From: Paenibacillus mangrovi
Lineage (GTDB): Bacteria > Bacillota > Bacilli > Paenibacillales > Paenibacillaceae
Reading direction: 5' to 3'
NCBI RefSeq assembly: GCF_022898935.1
Contig: NZ_JALIRP010000004.1
Location: 124,001 to 188,000 of the forward strand
Length of the DNA stretch: 64,000 nt
Shown: positions 51,154 to 60,579 of the stretch, in pieces
How positions within the stretch are numbered: the first letter of the stretch is position 1
Layout of the letters: each line of letters begins with the position of its first letter
Program-made: the position numbers and the translations under genes
Notes under the pieces: generated by a model
What the model was told of the DNA's origin: nothing
The model's database searches: none
Seen by the model: only the letters and a program-made list of their open reading frames with translations

Positions 51154-52038
51154 CTACCCTTTGATGGCACCAATCATTACACCTTTGACAAAATATCTTT
51201 GTAGGAATGGATACAGGATCAGAACCGGAATATTCGCTACAACCAACACCGCATATTTAATGCCTTCTACTTCCCGCTGCTGTTTGATCGCCGACTCGGT
51301 CGACATTTTCACCATATCGTTCGTCTGTCCCTGGATCAGAATTTCACGCAGGATCAGCTGAAGCGGGAACTTGTTCTTATCCGAGAGATATAGCAGGGCA
51401 CTAAAGAACGCGTTCCAGTGGGCTACAGCATAAAAGAGAATCATAACCGCAATAATCGGCATCGACAGCGGTAAAATAATACGGGTCAAAATCTTAATGT
51501 TGGAGCAGCCGTCGATCGTCGCCGCCTCCTGCAGCTCATAAGGAATGGACTGCTGAAAGAAGGTGCGCATGATGATAATGTTCCAGATCGATACGGCGTT
51601 CGGGATGACCATAACCCAGAAGGAGTTCAGCATACCAAGATCTTTGATGAGCAGATAAGTCGGGATCAAGCCGCCTCCGAAGAACATCGTAAATACAAAT
51701 AGCGCCATGATCGCGTTCCGTCCCACGAAATCCTTCCGCGACAGTGGATACGCACCTATGATCGTCATCACGAGATTAATCAAGGTCCCGATCAAGGTAT
51801 ATAAGATCGTGTTAGAGTAACCGATGAGAATATCATGATTCTGAAATATCTTAGCGTAAGAGTTTAGGTTGAATCCTTTTGGCCAGAGTAGCATCTCTCC
51901 GCGAAGTACAGTCTGTGGATCACTAAAAGAAGCACTGAGTACGAATATGAGCGGGTAAAGCACGATAACGGTAACCAGACTAAGAATAATATAGATCGAA
52001 ACATTGAAAATGCGGTCTCCACGGGACTCCAGCAGCAT
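51154..52038 (-). CDS. Carbohydrate ABC permease (YtcP-like)
   Basis: 294 residues with six membrane segments. The binding-protein-dependent EAA loop is EAATIDGCSNIKILTRIILP. The front SDPQTVLRGEMLLWPKGFNL is typical of YtcP. It pairs with the other permease encoded just before it (12-bp gap) to form the channel. GAGGAGGAAGAGG precedes the ATG at 52038. Substrate probably a plant or host oligosaccharide; not determinable. Confidence 0.92.
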   Translation of the reverse strand: MLLESRGDRIFNVSIYIILSLVTVIVLYPLIFVLSASFSDPQTVLRGEMLLWPKGFNLNSYAKIFQNHDILIGYSNTILYTLIGTLINLVMTIIGAYPLSRKDFVGRNAIMALFVFTMFFGGGLIPTYLLIKDLGMLNSFWVMVIPNAVSIWNIIIMRTFFQQSIPYELQEAATIDGCSNIKILTRIILPLSMPIIAVMILFYAVAHWNAFFSALLYLSDKNKFPLQLILREILIQGQTNDMVKMSTESAIKQQREVEGIKYAVLVVANIPVLILYPFLQRYFVKGVMIGAIKG

Positions 52039-52050
52039 GCCTCTTCCTCC

Positions 52051-53013
52051 TCACCATAGACTTGTTTCACTCACGCGTTTTGACACCCAGTTAACGGTAA
52101 TCAGCAAAATGAAATTAATGACGGAATTAAACAATCCAATGGCAGCAGAGAAGCTGTATTCGGCCCCTTGTATGCCTGCGCGGTATACATAAGTTGCAAT
52201 AATATCCGAGGTTTCCATGTTTAGATTGTTTTGCATCAGGAGCACCTTTTCAAATCCAACTCCCATGATGCTCCCAAGATTGAGAATGAGCAGGATGATA
52301 ATCGTCGGGCGGATGCCCGGCAAGTTAATATGCCAAATCCGCCGCAGTCGGCCAGCTCCATCCACACGTGCCGCTTCATGCAGCTGATTATCAATGCCAG
52401 CCAAAGCGGCTAAATAGATGATCGAGCTCCAGCCCATCGTCTGCCATACATCCGAGAATACATAAAGGGATTTAAACCACGCTGGTTCTGCCATGAAGTT
52501 GATCGGTTGACCTCCAAACATGGTGATCAAATGGTTGACCATCCCGTAACGGGGTGACAGGAAAATCATCATCATGCCAACAACGACGACGGTGGACAGA
52601 AAGTGCGGCGCATAGGTGACGGTCTGGACGAATTTTTTGAATTTGGCCGATTTGGCCTCATTCATCAGCAGTGCCAGCACGATCGGGATCGGAAAACCTA
52701 AAGCAAGACTATAAAGGCCGAGCCCCAATGTGTTTTTGATTAGTCGCCAGAAAAAGTAGCTGTGAAAAAAACGCTCGAAATGCTCAGTGCCAACCCAAGG
52801 ACTTCCTGTAATCCCTTTGGTCGCGATAAAGTCCTTAAACGCAATTTGAATACCGTACATCGGTACATAGTGAAAAAGAATGTAATATGCGACGACCGGG
52901 AAAATAAGCAAGTATAACTGCCAATTACGTGAAATGCGGCTCCATTTCAACTTGGAGTCTCGCTTGGCTTCCGGTCTGGTACCGGCAAGCGCAGATACTT
53001 TGGCATTAGCCAC
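52051..53013 (-). CDS. Carbohydrate ABC permease (LplB-like)
   Basis: 320 residues from a GTG at 53013 with GGGGG ahead. Six membrane segments, FHYVPMYGIQIAFKDF at the first external loop as in LplB, and EAA loop EAARVDGAGRLRRIWHINLP. First gene of the operon; the 577-bp gap upstream holds palindromic operator-like sites. Confidence 0.92.
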   Translation of the reverse strand: MANAKVSALAGTRPEAKRDSKLKWSRISRNWQLYLLIFPVVAYYILFHYVPMYGIQIAFKDFIATKGITGSPWVGTEHFERFFHSYFFWRLIKNTLGLGLYSLALGFPIPIVLALLMNEAKSAKFKKFVQTVTYAPHFLSTVVVVGMMMIFLSPRYGMVNHLITMFGGQPINFMAEPAWFKSLYVFSDVWQTMGWSSIIYLAALAGIDNQLHEAARVDGAGRLRRIWHINLPGIRPTIIILLILNLGSIMGVGFEKVLLMQNNLNMETSDIIATYVYRAGIQGAEYSFSAAIGLFNSVINFILLITVNWVSKRVSETSLW

Positions 53014-53590
53014 GTTGAATCCCCCTTTTTTGGATAGGACATAGATGCAGCTTCATCAATAACTTTTGCGACTTTATGAAATTAACGTATTCCCTCCCAT
53101 CCGCATTAAAGCGATAATTTGTCTTGAAGTCATTGATTCTATGTAAAGGTTCATGACAAACAAATGAAAACCAAATAAGTTTGGTTTAGTAAAACGCGTG
53201 GTAGCTTTTCGGAAAATGTTTGATTGGGATCGTGTGTAAGATTGGGCGGATCTATGAGGTGTGTTGAAAGTGATGGGTACGTGAAGTTTAGTGTAGAGTT
53301 AAATGTGAAATGTCATGATAACAGTAATTCAGAGTTTTTGTAAGCGCAATCAAAAGTTGCTAAATAAACAAACCAAATATAGCTCCCATCCAAATATTTG
53401 GATATACATGCCAAAACTTGATTAATTTTTCTCATCATAATATAGGGATATTTGGATTGTCAAACAATATTTTGCGATTTGTTTTGGCTTGGATTTCACA
53501 GAAATAGATAAAAAATGCAAAAACCTGACATCCATAACGAATTCAGGCTCTCTTTTGAATCGGAATTTCTTCTGTTATTTTCTTACAAAG
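53014..53590. promoter_or_regulatory. Control region of the transporter operon with CCAAA-type palindromes
   Basis: ATCCAAATATTTGGAT (53388-53403) is a perfect 16-bp palindrome; AAACCAAA-TAAG-TTTGGTTT (53168-53187) is a second dyad; half-sites AACCAAATAT (53370) and ATATTTGGAT (53446) accompany them. These fit LacI-type operators. No gene seen between. Confidence 0.55.
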
Positions 53591-54170
53591 CTAGTAGATT
53601 CCCGGATCATCACGCTCATCGTTATCCATCTTTCTCGAATAGGCGGGGCCTCCAATAAAACCAATTCGCTCATGTCCTTGTTCAATCAGATGATGAACGG
53701 CTGACCGGGCCGAGAAAATACGGTCGCAGTCGACAACAGGTACGGATAACCTTTCATCATTCCAATTGACGCCTAGTACAGCAACGTTTTCTTTTTCAAG
53801 CAGCTCTATCATTTCCTGATCATACCAGCTTATTAGCGCAACGCCTTGTATTTCTTCATTCCTAATCAGCGTTTTGATCCGATCAGAATCACTCACCTCA
53901 TCCGAAGTACGCACGATTGCCGAAGGATATCCAAGTTCGTTCATCCGGTCGTGAAATCCTGCAAGTACCTCGGTAAAATACGGATGGTTCTCAATTAAAT
54001 GCTGCGGGACCACACATGCAATGTGCTTGAAGGGATTCTTGGACATGTATCCAGTTCCGGAATCCTTCTGAATCCGGTATCCCAGCTCAATTGCTGCATC
54101 CATGATCTTCCGCTTCGTTTCCTCATTCACCGGACGGTCCGTATTTTTCCCTTTGGAGCCCCAATAGAAA
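53591..54170 (-). pseudogene. LacI-family regulator without DNA-binding domain and C-terminus
   Basis: Preserved are NEETKRKIMDAAIELGYRIQ, IACVVPQHLIENHPYFTEVL and AGFHDRMNELGYPSAIV, up to RIGFIGGPAYSRKMDNDE, the hinge and the first half of the sugar-binding domain. The front helix-turn-helix is cut off directly at the hairpin of the yebC terminator, and the last third (about 130 residues) is missing. The protein could not bind DNA. It was presumably the regulator of the transporter operon. Confidence 0.75.
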
Positions 54171-54206
54171 AAGGAGCTGCAGTTCAAGTCTGCAGCTCCT
54201 TCATGA
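54171..54206 (-). terminator. Terminator of the yebC-like gene
   Basis: AAGGAGCTGCAG and CTGCAGCTCCTT, perfect 12-bp arms with a 7-base loop; TTTTTC follows on the minus strand. Confidence 0.8.
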
Positions 54207-54235
54207 TAGATATTTAGTTGAAGAACAAGATGTTA

Positions 54236-54955
54236 TTAATCTTCAAATTCAACGTTGTGATAAACCTGCTGAACGTCTTCCAGATCCTCGAGTGTGTCGA
54301 TCAACTTCTCGAACTGTGCTTGTACGTCTTCAGGAATAGTCACATTGTTTTGGGCCAGCATCGTGATCTCGGCAACGGTAAACTCCGTAACACCTGCACC
54401 TTTAAATGCATCCTGAACCGCTTGGAATTGATCCGGCTCCGCATAGACGATAACCGCTTCATCCTCTTCCACGATATCACGTACGTCAACGTCCGCTTCC
54501 ATCATCAGCTCAAGCACTTCGTCGGCTGTTTTGCCTTCAACGCCAATAACGGCCGCTTGGTCGAACATATACGACACAGAGCCGCTTACTCCGAGATTTC
54601 CGCCATTTTTGCTGAAGGTCGAACGCACTTCGGAAGCCGTACGGTTAACGTTATTCGTCAACGCGTCAACGATGATCATCGAACCGTTAGGTCCAAAGCC
54701 TTCGTAACGAAGTTCGTCATAGATTTCATCGGAGTTGCCTCTCGCTTTTTCCAATGCGCGGTCAATGATCGCTTTAGGCACATTGTATGTTTTTGCGCGT
54801 TCCAGAACGACCTTCAGTGCACGGTTGGATTCCGGATCCGGCTCGCCTTGCTTGGCAACCACGTAGATTTCGCGGCCAAACTTGGCATATACACGACTTG
54901 TATTTGCGTCTTTCGATGCTTTCTTTTCCTTGATATTATTCCACTTACGCCCCAT
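54236..54955 (-). CDS. YebC/PmpR-family protein (YeeI type)
   Basis: 239 residues. [20 protein letters not shown] is the start of the YeeI/YeeN subgroup, followed by [20 protein letters not shown] and [20 protein letters not shown], and the acidic end domain ([20 protein letters not shown]). The family is linked to transcription control and to relief of ribosome stalling at proline-rich sequences. Length and motifs are complete. Upstream lies an 18-bp inverted repeat and downstream a perfect terminator. Confidence 0.93.
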   Translation of the reverse strand: MGRKWNNIKEKKASKDANTSRVYAKFGREIYVVAKQGEPDPESNRALKVVLERAKTYNVPKAIIDRALEKARGNSDEIYDELRYEGFGPNGSMIIVDALTNNVNRTASEVRSTFSKNGGNLGVSGSVSYMFDQAAVIGVEGKTADEVLELMMEADVDVRDIVEEDEAVIVYAEPDQFQAVQDAFKGAGVTEFTVAEITMLAQNNVTIPEDVQAQFEKLIDTLEDLEDVQQVYHNVEFED

Positions 54956-55001
54956 ACTTTTCCGCTCTCTTTCGCTATTGATTCTATACTTCGGTCTTAT
55001 A

Positions 55002-55058
55002 AGGCGCGATCAAGAAAATGGCTGCTCAATTTGGCCTACTATTTTCTTGATCGCGCCT
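55002..55058. repeat. Perfect 18-bp inverted repeat upstream of yebC
   Basis: AGGCGCGATCAAGAAAAT (55002-55019) and its exact complement (55041-55058), loop 21 bases. Too long and far from a T run to be an ordinary terminator. Confidence 0.65.
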
Positions 55059-55153
55059 AAATACACTGGTATATTATAGCTCGAAATATGCGGTTGAACA
55101 AGTTTTATGAGGAAGGATCACAGAAAGGAGATTTATCTGGAAGACATGAAGCA

Positions 55154-55191
55154 ACAAAAAACAACCAACCGAACATTCAGGAAGGTTGTTT
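55154..55191 (-). terminator. Terminator of the MFS gene
   Basis: AAACAACC and GGTTGTTT pair; read on the minus strand they are followed by TTTTTTG. Confidence 0.6.
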
Positions 55192-55217
55192 ATAGTGTTT
55201 ATATTTAATGTTATTAA

Positions 55218-56465
55218 CTATGTGCCGAGGTCCACTCTGTTATTTGTAAAGACGGCATCCTCTTTTGACTGGAAGAAGCGGGTTCCTTTATCCGAGAAGG
55301 CTTTGAGGGATAGTATCACACACACGGCAATGCCTGCTCCTGCAGCAATCAAGCACACGGACTGAACGGAGAATATCTCCGAAAGAACGCCGACCAAGAG
55401 TGTCAGTACAATCGTAATGATGCCCTGCATCATGTCAGACATACTTCCGAATCGGCCCATTATCGACGAAGGCACATGCTTTTGGAAAAAAGTCGAATAA
55501 CCCGAGCTGGCAAACGACATGCAAAATCCTAAAAGCATAAAAGCCGCCGTAGCTGACAAAAAGCCCGATGATGCATAAAACCAAAAATAACATACTGCGG
55601 TAACCGTTAGCCCTGCGCTGATAAACAGGCGGTAGGAACATTTTTTGGACAGCAGCGTCGCGAGAAAGGAGCCTGCAAGCGAACCAACCCCTGTCAAACT
55701 GAGCAGATTGCCATAGTCTTTTTCGGACAGCTTCATATGCATCTTGATGTATGTCGCTTCTTGTGAGTCGATGGAGAAACCGATCAGCATCGCGATCTGG
55801 ATGAGAATGAATAACATAAAGAAGTATGTAGAGTTTTTCGTGAATTGGAGTACGATGCGCCAATCTTCCACCATGGTACGTAGTCGGACCGGTTCGCTTT
55901 TTTCCTTACGATCTTCGTCTACATTGGGCAATAAGTAGATAAGACACGCGCAGACCAGGAAGCTGGCCGCATTAAAAAGAATGCTGAAGGTTGTATTGGT
56001 CAGGTTAATTAACACTCCCGAAATAGCGGGTCCCAGCAAAAAAGCGCCTGAATTCGTCATGCTCATGATCGAGTTAAAGCGCTGCCGGCTGCTTACCGGT
56101 ACAAGCTTGGTAATGTAAACGTTCGAAGCCGGGCCAAAAAAGGAACTTAAGACGCTGATCAGGAATGTAACGGCGTATATCATCCAAATCGAAGGCAGCC
56201 ATGGAATCAGAGCAATTAGCAGCCCTCGGATGACATCGACGCCGATCATCAGCTTGCGCACATTCACGCGGTCAATAATGCTGCCGGACCACAGATTGGT
56301 GAGGAGCATCGCTACCGGTCTGACGACGAAATAACCCGCCACCGCAGCTGCGGAGCCTGTCATATGAATGATGAGCAGATTAATGGCCACAAAATAAATC
56401 CAGTTACCCAGATTGGAAAAACCGATGCCAAAAATAAGTAAAGCGGATTTGTTCCATTCTTTCAT
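55218..56465 (-). CDS. MFS transporter (macrolide-efflux-like)
   Basis: 415 residues from the ATG at 56465 (GAGGTG ahead). Twelve hydrophobic segments. FGIGFSNLGNWIYFVAINLL and GYFVVRPVAMLLTNLWSGSI are typical of the MFS_3/Mef-type exporters, and SSRQRFNSIMSMTNSGAFLLG the central region. This subfamily often exports drugs, but the substrate is not known. Stand-alone gene. Confidence 0.87.
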   Translation of the reverse strand: MKEWNKSALLIFGIGFSNLGNWIYFVAINLLIIHMTGSAAAVAGYFVVRPVAMLLTNLWSGSIIDRVNVRKLMIGVDVIRGLLIALIPWLPSIWMIYAVTFLISVLSSFFGPASNVYITKLVPVSSRQRFNSIMSMTNSGAFLLGPAISGVLINLTNTTFSILFNAASFLVCACLIYLLPNVDEDRKEKSEPVRLRTMVEDWRIVLQFTKNSTYFFMLFILIQIAMLIGFSIDSQEATYIKMHMKLSEKDYGNLLSLTGVGSLAGSFLATLLSKKCSYRLFISAGLTVTAVCYFWFYASSGFLSATAAFMLLGFCMSFASSGYSTFFQKHVPSSIMGRFGSMSDMMQGIITIVLTLLVGVLSEIFSVQSVCLIAAGAGIAVCVILSLKAFSDKGTRFFQSKEDAVFTNNRVDLGT

Positions 56466-56630
56466 CTTGCACCTCATTTCTTGATGTTTCCGTTCTACCT
56501 CACAAACAGTGAATATAATCATTCAAATAGTTTACATAATATTATTTTCGTTAACTCATTTGATTTGCTTCCATTTTTTATTATGTGGAATAAACGTTTT
56601 CTTGTAAATCATGGAGTAAAATAAAACGCA

Positions 56631-56680
56631 AAAAGCGGCACACCTGCTCATGTTTAAGAGCGGCTGCCGCTTTTTTGTTT
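56631..56680. terminator. Bidirectional terminator
   Basis: AAAAGCGGCA (56631-56640) pairs with TGCCGCTTTT (56665-56674), followed by TT. Confidence 0.75.
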
Positions 56681-56697
56681 TCTTGCGTGCGTATGAA

Positions 56698-57021
56698 TTA
56701 TTCTTCGGGTCTGTTCCCCGCATCCATACCCGTTTCGGATACGGTCATTACCGGCTTTACGGTAAGGTCACTATGTACGCGGATCTGACAGGACAGACGG
56801 ATGTTAGGCTCCGTAATCCCCTTTTTCTCCAGAATTTCAGCTTCTGCTGCTCCCTTAGGACCGGCATCGCCTTCCAGAATTTCAACACGGCAGGTCGTGC
56901 ATCTTGCATTGCCGCCGCAGCGGTGCAAAATATCTACTCCGTTATCTTCCAGAGCAAGCACCAGCTTCTTACCCTCTTCGATCTCAATCGGGCCTCTGCC
57001 CTCAACAAGAATTGTTGGCAT
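56698..57021 (-). CDS. 2Fe-2S plant-type ferredoxin
   Basis: 107 residues. Cluster ligands are the Cys residues in HRCGGNARCTTCRVE (Cys-x5-Cys-x2-Cys) and in RLSCQIRV. GGAGGG precedes the ATG. It carries electrons in the cytoplasm; the electron partners are not encoded nearby. A VxPxM-type tail (VKPVMTVSETG) and the start PTILVEGRGPIEIEEGKKL are normal for the family. Confidence 0.92.
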   Translation of the reverse strand: MPTILVEGRGPIEIEEGKKLVLALEDNGVDILHRCGGNARCTTCRVEILEGDAGPKGAAEAEILEKKGITEPNIRLSCQIRVHSDLTVKPVMTVSETGMDAGNRPEE

Positions 57022-57222
57022 ATTGTTTTTTCCCTCCTTTCATATCATCAACAATCATTATTACCTAAAGACAGCTGAAAGTTCAAGCTCATCGCTTTGG
57101 TCATATGAAAAGAATTTATCTCAGGCGGTTATGGATCACCATGCTATACACTTATCTTTTATTCGATTATAGTTAAATCAGATACTATTTATTTCCAGTC
57201 CACATATCAGGGAGGTTGTCAC

Positions 57223-58077
57223 ATGGAGCCATTTTCAAGTGATTTGCTAAACGATAAGGTCGTATTGATTACGGGAGGAGCAACCGGGCTGGGACGTGCA
57301 ATGGGGGAGAAATTTCTGAATCTAGGGGCAAAACTAGCGATTACTGGGCGCCGGGAAGAGGTATTGAAGCAAACAACCAGCGAGCTTTCTGCAAACGGTT
57401 ACAGCGTCTTCTACAAGCCTTGTGACGTGCGCGATCCCGACCAGATCTCCGAGCTTGTTGATGCCGTTGAATCGCATTACGGTGGTCTAGATATCCTCGT
57501 CAACAACGCTGCCGGCAATTTTATCAGTCCGACCGAAAGGCTGTCGCACCGGGCCGTCGACGCCGTCCTCAATATTGTACTGCACGGCACCTTCTATGCT
57601 ACCCTTGAAGTAGGAAAACGCTGGATTGAACAAAAGCGGCCAGGAACCATGCTGAACATCGTGACGACCTACGCATCCAGCGGATCAGGTTATGTCGTGC
57701 CCTCTGCGGCCGCAAAAGCCGGCGTCCTCTCTCTCACCCGCTCCCTGGCGGTCGAATGGGCTAAATATGGTATCCGTCAGGTAGCGATTGCTCCAGGTCC
57801 TTTTCCGACCGAAGGTGCGTGGTCAAGGCTCTCTCCTACCCCTGAACTGGAAGAGAAAATGATGGACCGGATTCCGCTCAAACGGGTTGGAGACAAAGAT
57901 GAGCTTGCCAATCTCGCGGCCTTCCTGATCTCCGATTATGCAGCTTACATTAACGGAGAAGTGGTCACGATCGATGGCGGGGAATGGCTTCAAGGAGCTG
58001 GGCAATTCAACGACTTAAGGCAAGTGACCGATGAGCAGTGGGATGTCCTCGCCCAAATGACCCGGAAAGGAAAATAA
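57223..58077 (+). CDS. Short-chain dehydrogenase (2,4-dienoyl-CoA reductase-like)
   Basis: 284 residues. Cofactor loop VLITGGATGLGRAMGEKFL, NNAAGNF, and a catalytic region around TTYASSGSGYVVPSAAAKAG in which Ser and Lys are kept but the usual Tyr is replaced, as in 2,4-dienoyl-CoA reductases. The C-terminal substrate loop GPFPTEGAWSRLSPTPELEE and IDGGEWLQGAGQFNDL support this type. It would reduce unsaturated acyl-CoA with NADPH. GGGAGG precedes the ATG. The next gene begins directly after the stop. Confidence 0.85.
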   Translation: MEPFSSDLLNDKVVLITGGATGLGRAMGEKFLNLGAKLAITGRREEVLKQTTSELSANGYSVFYKPCDVRDPDQISELVDAVESHYGGLDILVNNAAGNFISPTERLSHRAVDAVLNIVLHGTFYATLEVGKRWIEQKRPGTMLNIVTTYASSGSGYVVPSAAAKAGVLSLTRSLAVEWAKYGIRQVAIAPGPFPTEGAWSRLSPTPELEEKMMDRIPLKRVGDKDELANLAAFLISDYAAYINGEVVTIDGGEWLQGAGQFNDLRQVTDEQWDVLAQMTRKGK

Positions 58078-58950
58078 ATGAGAACGAAGCAAGAAATGAT
58101 GGATTTAGTTCTAAATGTTGCGAAAAAAGATGAACGGATTCGAGCCGTCGCCATGAACGGATCGCGCACCAATCCAAATGCGCCTGTCGATCCGTTTCAG
58201 GATTATGATATCGTCTACCTGGTGTCCGAAATGGATTCTTTTATTCAAGATCCGCAGTGGGTGGATGTGTTCGGAGACCGGATCATCATGCAAACACCGG
58301 AGAATATGGACTTATTCCCTGCATCGCTTGGTGGCCGCTTTACGTATTTAATGCTTTTTACAGACGGCAACCGGATTGATCTGATGTTGGTCCCCATTGA
58401 GGAAAAAGAGATCTACTGTCAAGAGGATAAGCTGACCGTCATTCTGCTCGACAAGGATCAAAATCTTCCTGAAATTGCGTCGCCTTCCGATGAGAAGTAT
58501 TGGGTTCAGCGACCATCCGCTGCGTTTTTTGCCGACTGCTGCAATGAATTTTGGTGGGTCTCCACGTATGTGGCCAAAGGATTATGGAGAAACGAAATTC
58601 TATATGCACAGCATCATTTGCAAAATATTATGAGACCGATGCTGATCAAAATGCTGGAGTGGCAGGTTGGCATCCAAACCGATTTCTCGGTGAGCACGGG
58701 CAAGAACGGAAAATATCTGCAGCAGTATATGACAGAACAGAACTGGAATGAACTCCTCTCGACCTATCCCGATGGAAGCTATGAAAATGTATGGAAGGCT
58801 TTGTTCGACATGTGCCTGCTTTTCCGCAGCTGCGCTCTGTTTGTCGCTAAGCATTTCGAGTTTGAATATCCTCATCAGGATGATGAGCGGGTGACTGCGT
58901 ATTTGAAGCATGTCCATGCGCTTCCGGCTGACGCAGTTGAAATTTTTTGA
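58078..58950 (+). CDS. ANT(6)/AadS-type aminoglycoside nucleotidyltransferase-like protein
   Basis: 290 residues. Nucleotidyltransferase motif AVAMNGSRTNPNAPVDPFQD with YDIVYLVSEM (the metal-binding Asp pair) and NRIDLMLVP. C-terminal part: FWWVSTYVAKGLWRNEILYA and FSVSTGKNGKYLQQYMTEQ, as in streptomycin 6-adenylyltransferases. It starts on the base after the reductase stop, so the genes are coupled. It may inactivate streptomycin; many chromosomal homologues have no shown activity. Confidence 0.85.
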   Translation: MRTKQEMMDLVLNVAKKDERIRAVAMNGSRTNPNAPVDPFQDYDIVYLVSEMDSFIQDPQWVDVFGDRIIMQTPENMDLFPASLGGRFTYLMLFTDGNRIDLMLVPIEEKEIYCQEDKLTVILLDKDQNLPEIASPSDEKYWVQRPSAAFFADCCNEFWWVSTYVAKGLWRNEILYAQHHLQNIMRPMLIKMLEWQVGIQTDFSVSTGKNGKYLQQYMTEQNWNELLSTYPDGSYENVWKALFDMCLLFRSCALFVAKHFEFEYPHQDDERVTAYLKHVHALPADAVEIF

Positions 58951-59014
58951 TTGTTATTTTTCGAGTCAAAACATAATTAATGTTGTGAATTGTAAATGCA
59001 ATAAATTATAATAT

Positions 59015-59058
59015 AAAGCCCAATTTCTCTGACTTATCCTTGAGAAAATGGGCTTTTT
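59015..59058 (+). terminator. Rho-independent terminator
   Basis: AAAGCCCA-TTTCTC pairs with GAGAAA-TGGGCTTT, then TT. Confidence 0.75.
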
Positions 59059-59090
59059 AGATAGTACCAGCGGAGCTTACACCACCCGTA

Positions 59091-60470
59091 TTACGTTATT
59101 TTCGGTGCAGCGCGCATGCCGATGTAGCAATATACTGAACCGTCTGTCAGTGTGGAGAAAACCACAGGTATCAAGTCCTCGCTGGCGCCCACCCCGGCAT
59201 ACACCGACTCCGACACGGGGATAAGGATGATTTCCATCGGCGGAGGGGGGGCTTGCCTTCCGTCGAAGATTTCGTATCTCAAATGGAGTGTTCCGTTGTG
59301 ATTCGTGACGGTCATGACGACTCCTTGACGCTTGTAAATGCCAACGAACGGCGTGATATCAACCATAGGCGACTGCATCACCGGTTCAAAGGCAGCGTCA
59401 GGCATTCTTGTTTCGGCCAATTCTTCGAACAGTTCCCGAAATAGAATCGACTGAAGCAAATCCGTGCTCCCACCGTTGGTCAACAAGGCAACGGCTACGC
59501 CGCGACCTGGGACAATACGCAAATACCCATTCTGTCCGATTGTGGCACCATCGTGTCCAAACACAGGGACACCGTTCCAGTCGTAAATCATCCAACCAAG
59601 CCCCCATCCTTCGTTGTGAGATGTCCACTTGTCAGGAGTTTCGGCCTCCAATCGATGCATGTCGGCGACCGTCTCAGAAGTCAACACTCGAGTACCGTCC
59701 GGCGCAACGCCGCCTTTGAGATACATCTGAGCCAACCGAACGAGGTCGGCAGCCGTAGCGCACAAAGCTCCGCCGCTGGGACCAGACGAACGTGGCAATA
59801 GGTTCCAGAATGGCGCTGGTTCCGGATCTTGACCATTCCCGCCTGCCAAGTGCCCCATCGCCGCCCGAAACCGCAGCACTTCCTCAGGCAACGTTACCGT
59901 ACCGACTAGTCCGAGTGGAACGAGGAGTCGGTCTCTTAAGACATCGTCCCAAGACTGGCCCGTTACGACCTCGACGATACGGCCCAACACGTTGTATCCC
60001 ACGCTGCTGTACGAAACGACCGTCCCGGGTGAGCTTTCCAGTCTCAGTTCCTCGCAGGCCTCGATGTAACGGGCTAAGCAGTCATCGCCGCGACCGGTGT
60101 CGATCATAAAATCACTAGTCATACCGCTAGTGTGATTGAGTAATTGACGTATCGTTATCGCTTCGGTTCCGGGGACAACAAGCTCCGGTAGTATATCCTT
60201 CACTGTTGCGTTTATATCTAGCTCTCCCGAATCGACCAGCTGCATCACCAGTGTAGCCGTATACACTTTAGTAATTGAACCGACCTGGAACAACGAATCC
60301 GTCGTTGCTTCCACGCCTGTCCCCCTATGCAGCAGTCCACTGGCTAACTCGTGAATTTCCCCATTAATGAGCACCGCTAGAGACGCACCTGGTACGTGGT
60401 AGGTTGTTCGCAGCCCATCTAGTCTCTTTTGCCAATGATCTAGGTTGAAGGTTTTCGTCGTATTTTCCAT
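59091..60470 (-). CDS. Serine hydrolase of the beta-lactamase/PBP-like family
   Basis: 459 residues from the ATG at 60470 (TGGAGGAAATCG ahead). Catalytic S-x-x-K in FQVGSITKVYTATL, second motif YSSVGYNVLG, third motif HDGATIGQNGY. A C-terminal lipocalin-like beta domain of about 120 residues follows (GIYKRQGVVMTVTNHNG). No signal peptide, so it is cytoplasmic, probably an esterase or peptidase. The 19-bp site before it is also found before the TetR gene, so it is under TetR control. Different from the GC-rich hydrolase at 15632. Confidence 0.87.
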   Translation of the reverse strand: MENTTKTFNLDHWQKRLDGLRTTYHVPGASLAVLINGEIHELASGLLHRGTGVEATTDSLFQVGSITKVYTATLVMQLVDSGELDINATVKDILPELVVPGTEAITIRQLLNHTSGMTSDFMIDTGRGDDCLARYIEACEELRLESSPGTVVSYSSVGYNVLGRIVEVVTGQSWDDVLRDRLLVPLGLVGTVTLPEEVLRFRAAMGHLAGGNGQDPEPAPFWNLLPRSSGPSGGALCATAADLVRLAQMYLKGGVAPDGTRVLTSETVADMHRLEAETPDKWTSHNEGWGLGWMIYDWNGVPVFGHDGATIGQNGYLRIVPGRGVAVALLTNGGSTDLLQSILFRELFEELAETRMPDAAFEPVMQSPMVDITPFVGIYKRQGVVMTVTNHNGTLHLRYEIFDGRQAPPPPMEIILIPVSESVYAGVGASEDLIPVVFSTLTDGSVYCYIGMRAAPKIT

Positions 60471-60495
60471 ATCGATTTCCTCCATTGTTTTATAG

Positions 60496-60514
60496 ATACC
60501 AACCAAAGGTATGA
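60496..60514. promoter_or_regulatory. TetR operator before the serine hydrolase gene
   Basis: ATACCAACCAAAGGTATGA; matches 17 of 19 positions with the complement of 61252-61270. Confidence 0.65.
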
Positions 60515-60579
60515 TAATAGCTAAAAAAGATCTGCCTTTTAAGGCAGTTATAATCAGAGAAGATGCATAAACCTAACTT

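Noticed and set aside
54218..55060. Long open frame of 280 codons on the plus strand
   Set aside because: It is antisense to the intact yebC-like gene, has no ribosome site or family motif, and ends within the inverted repeat.
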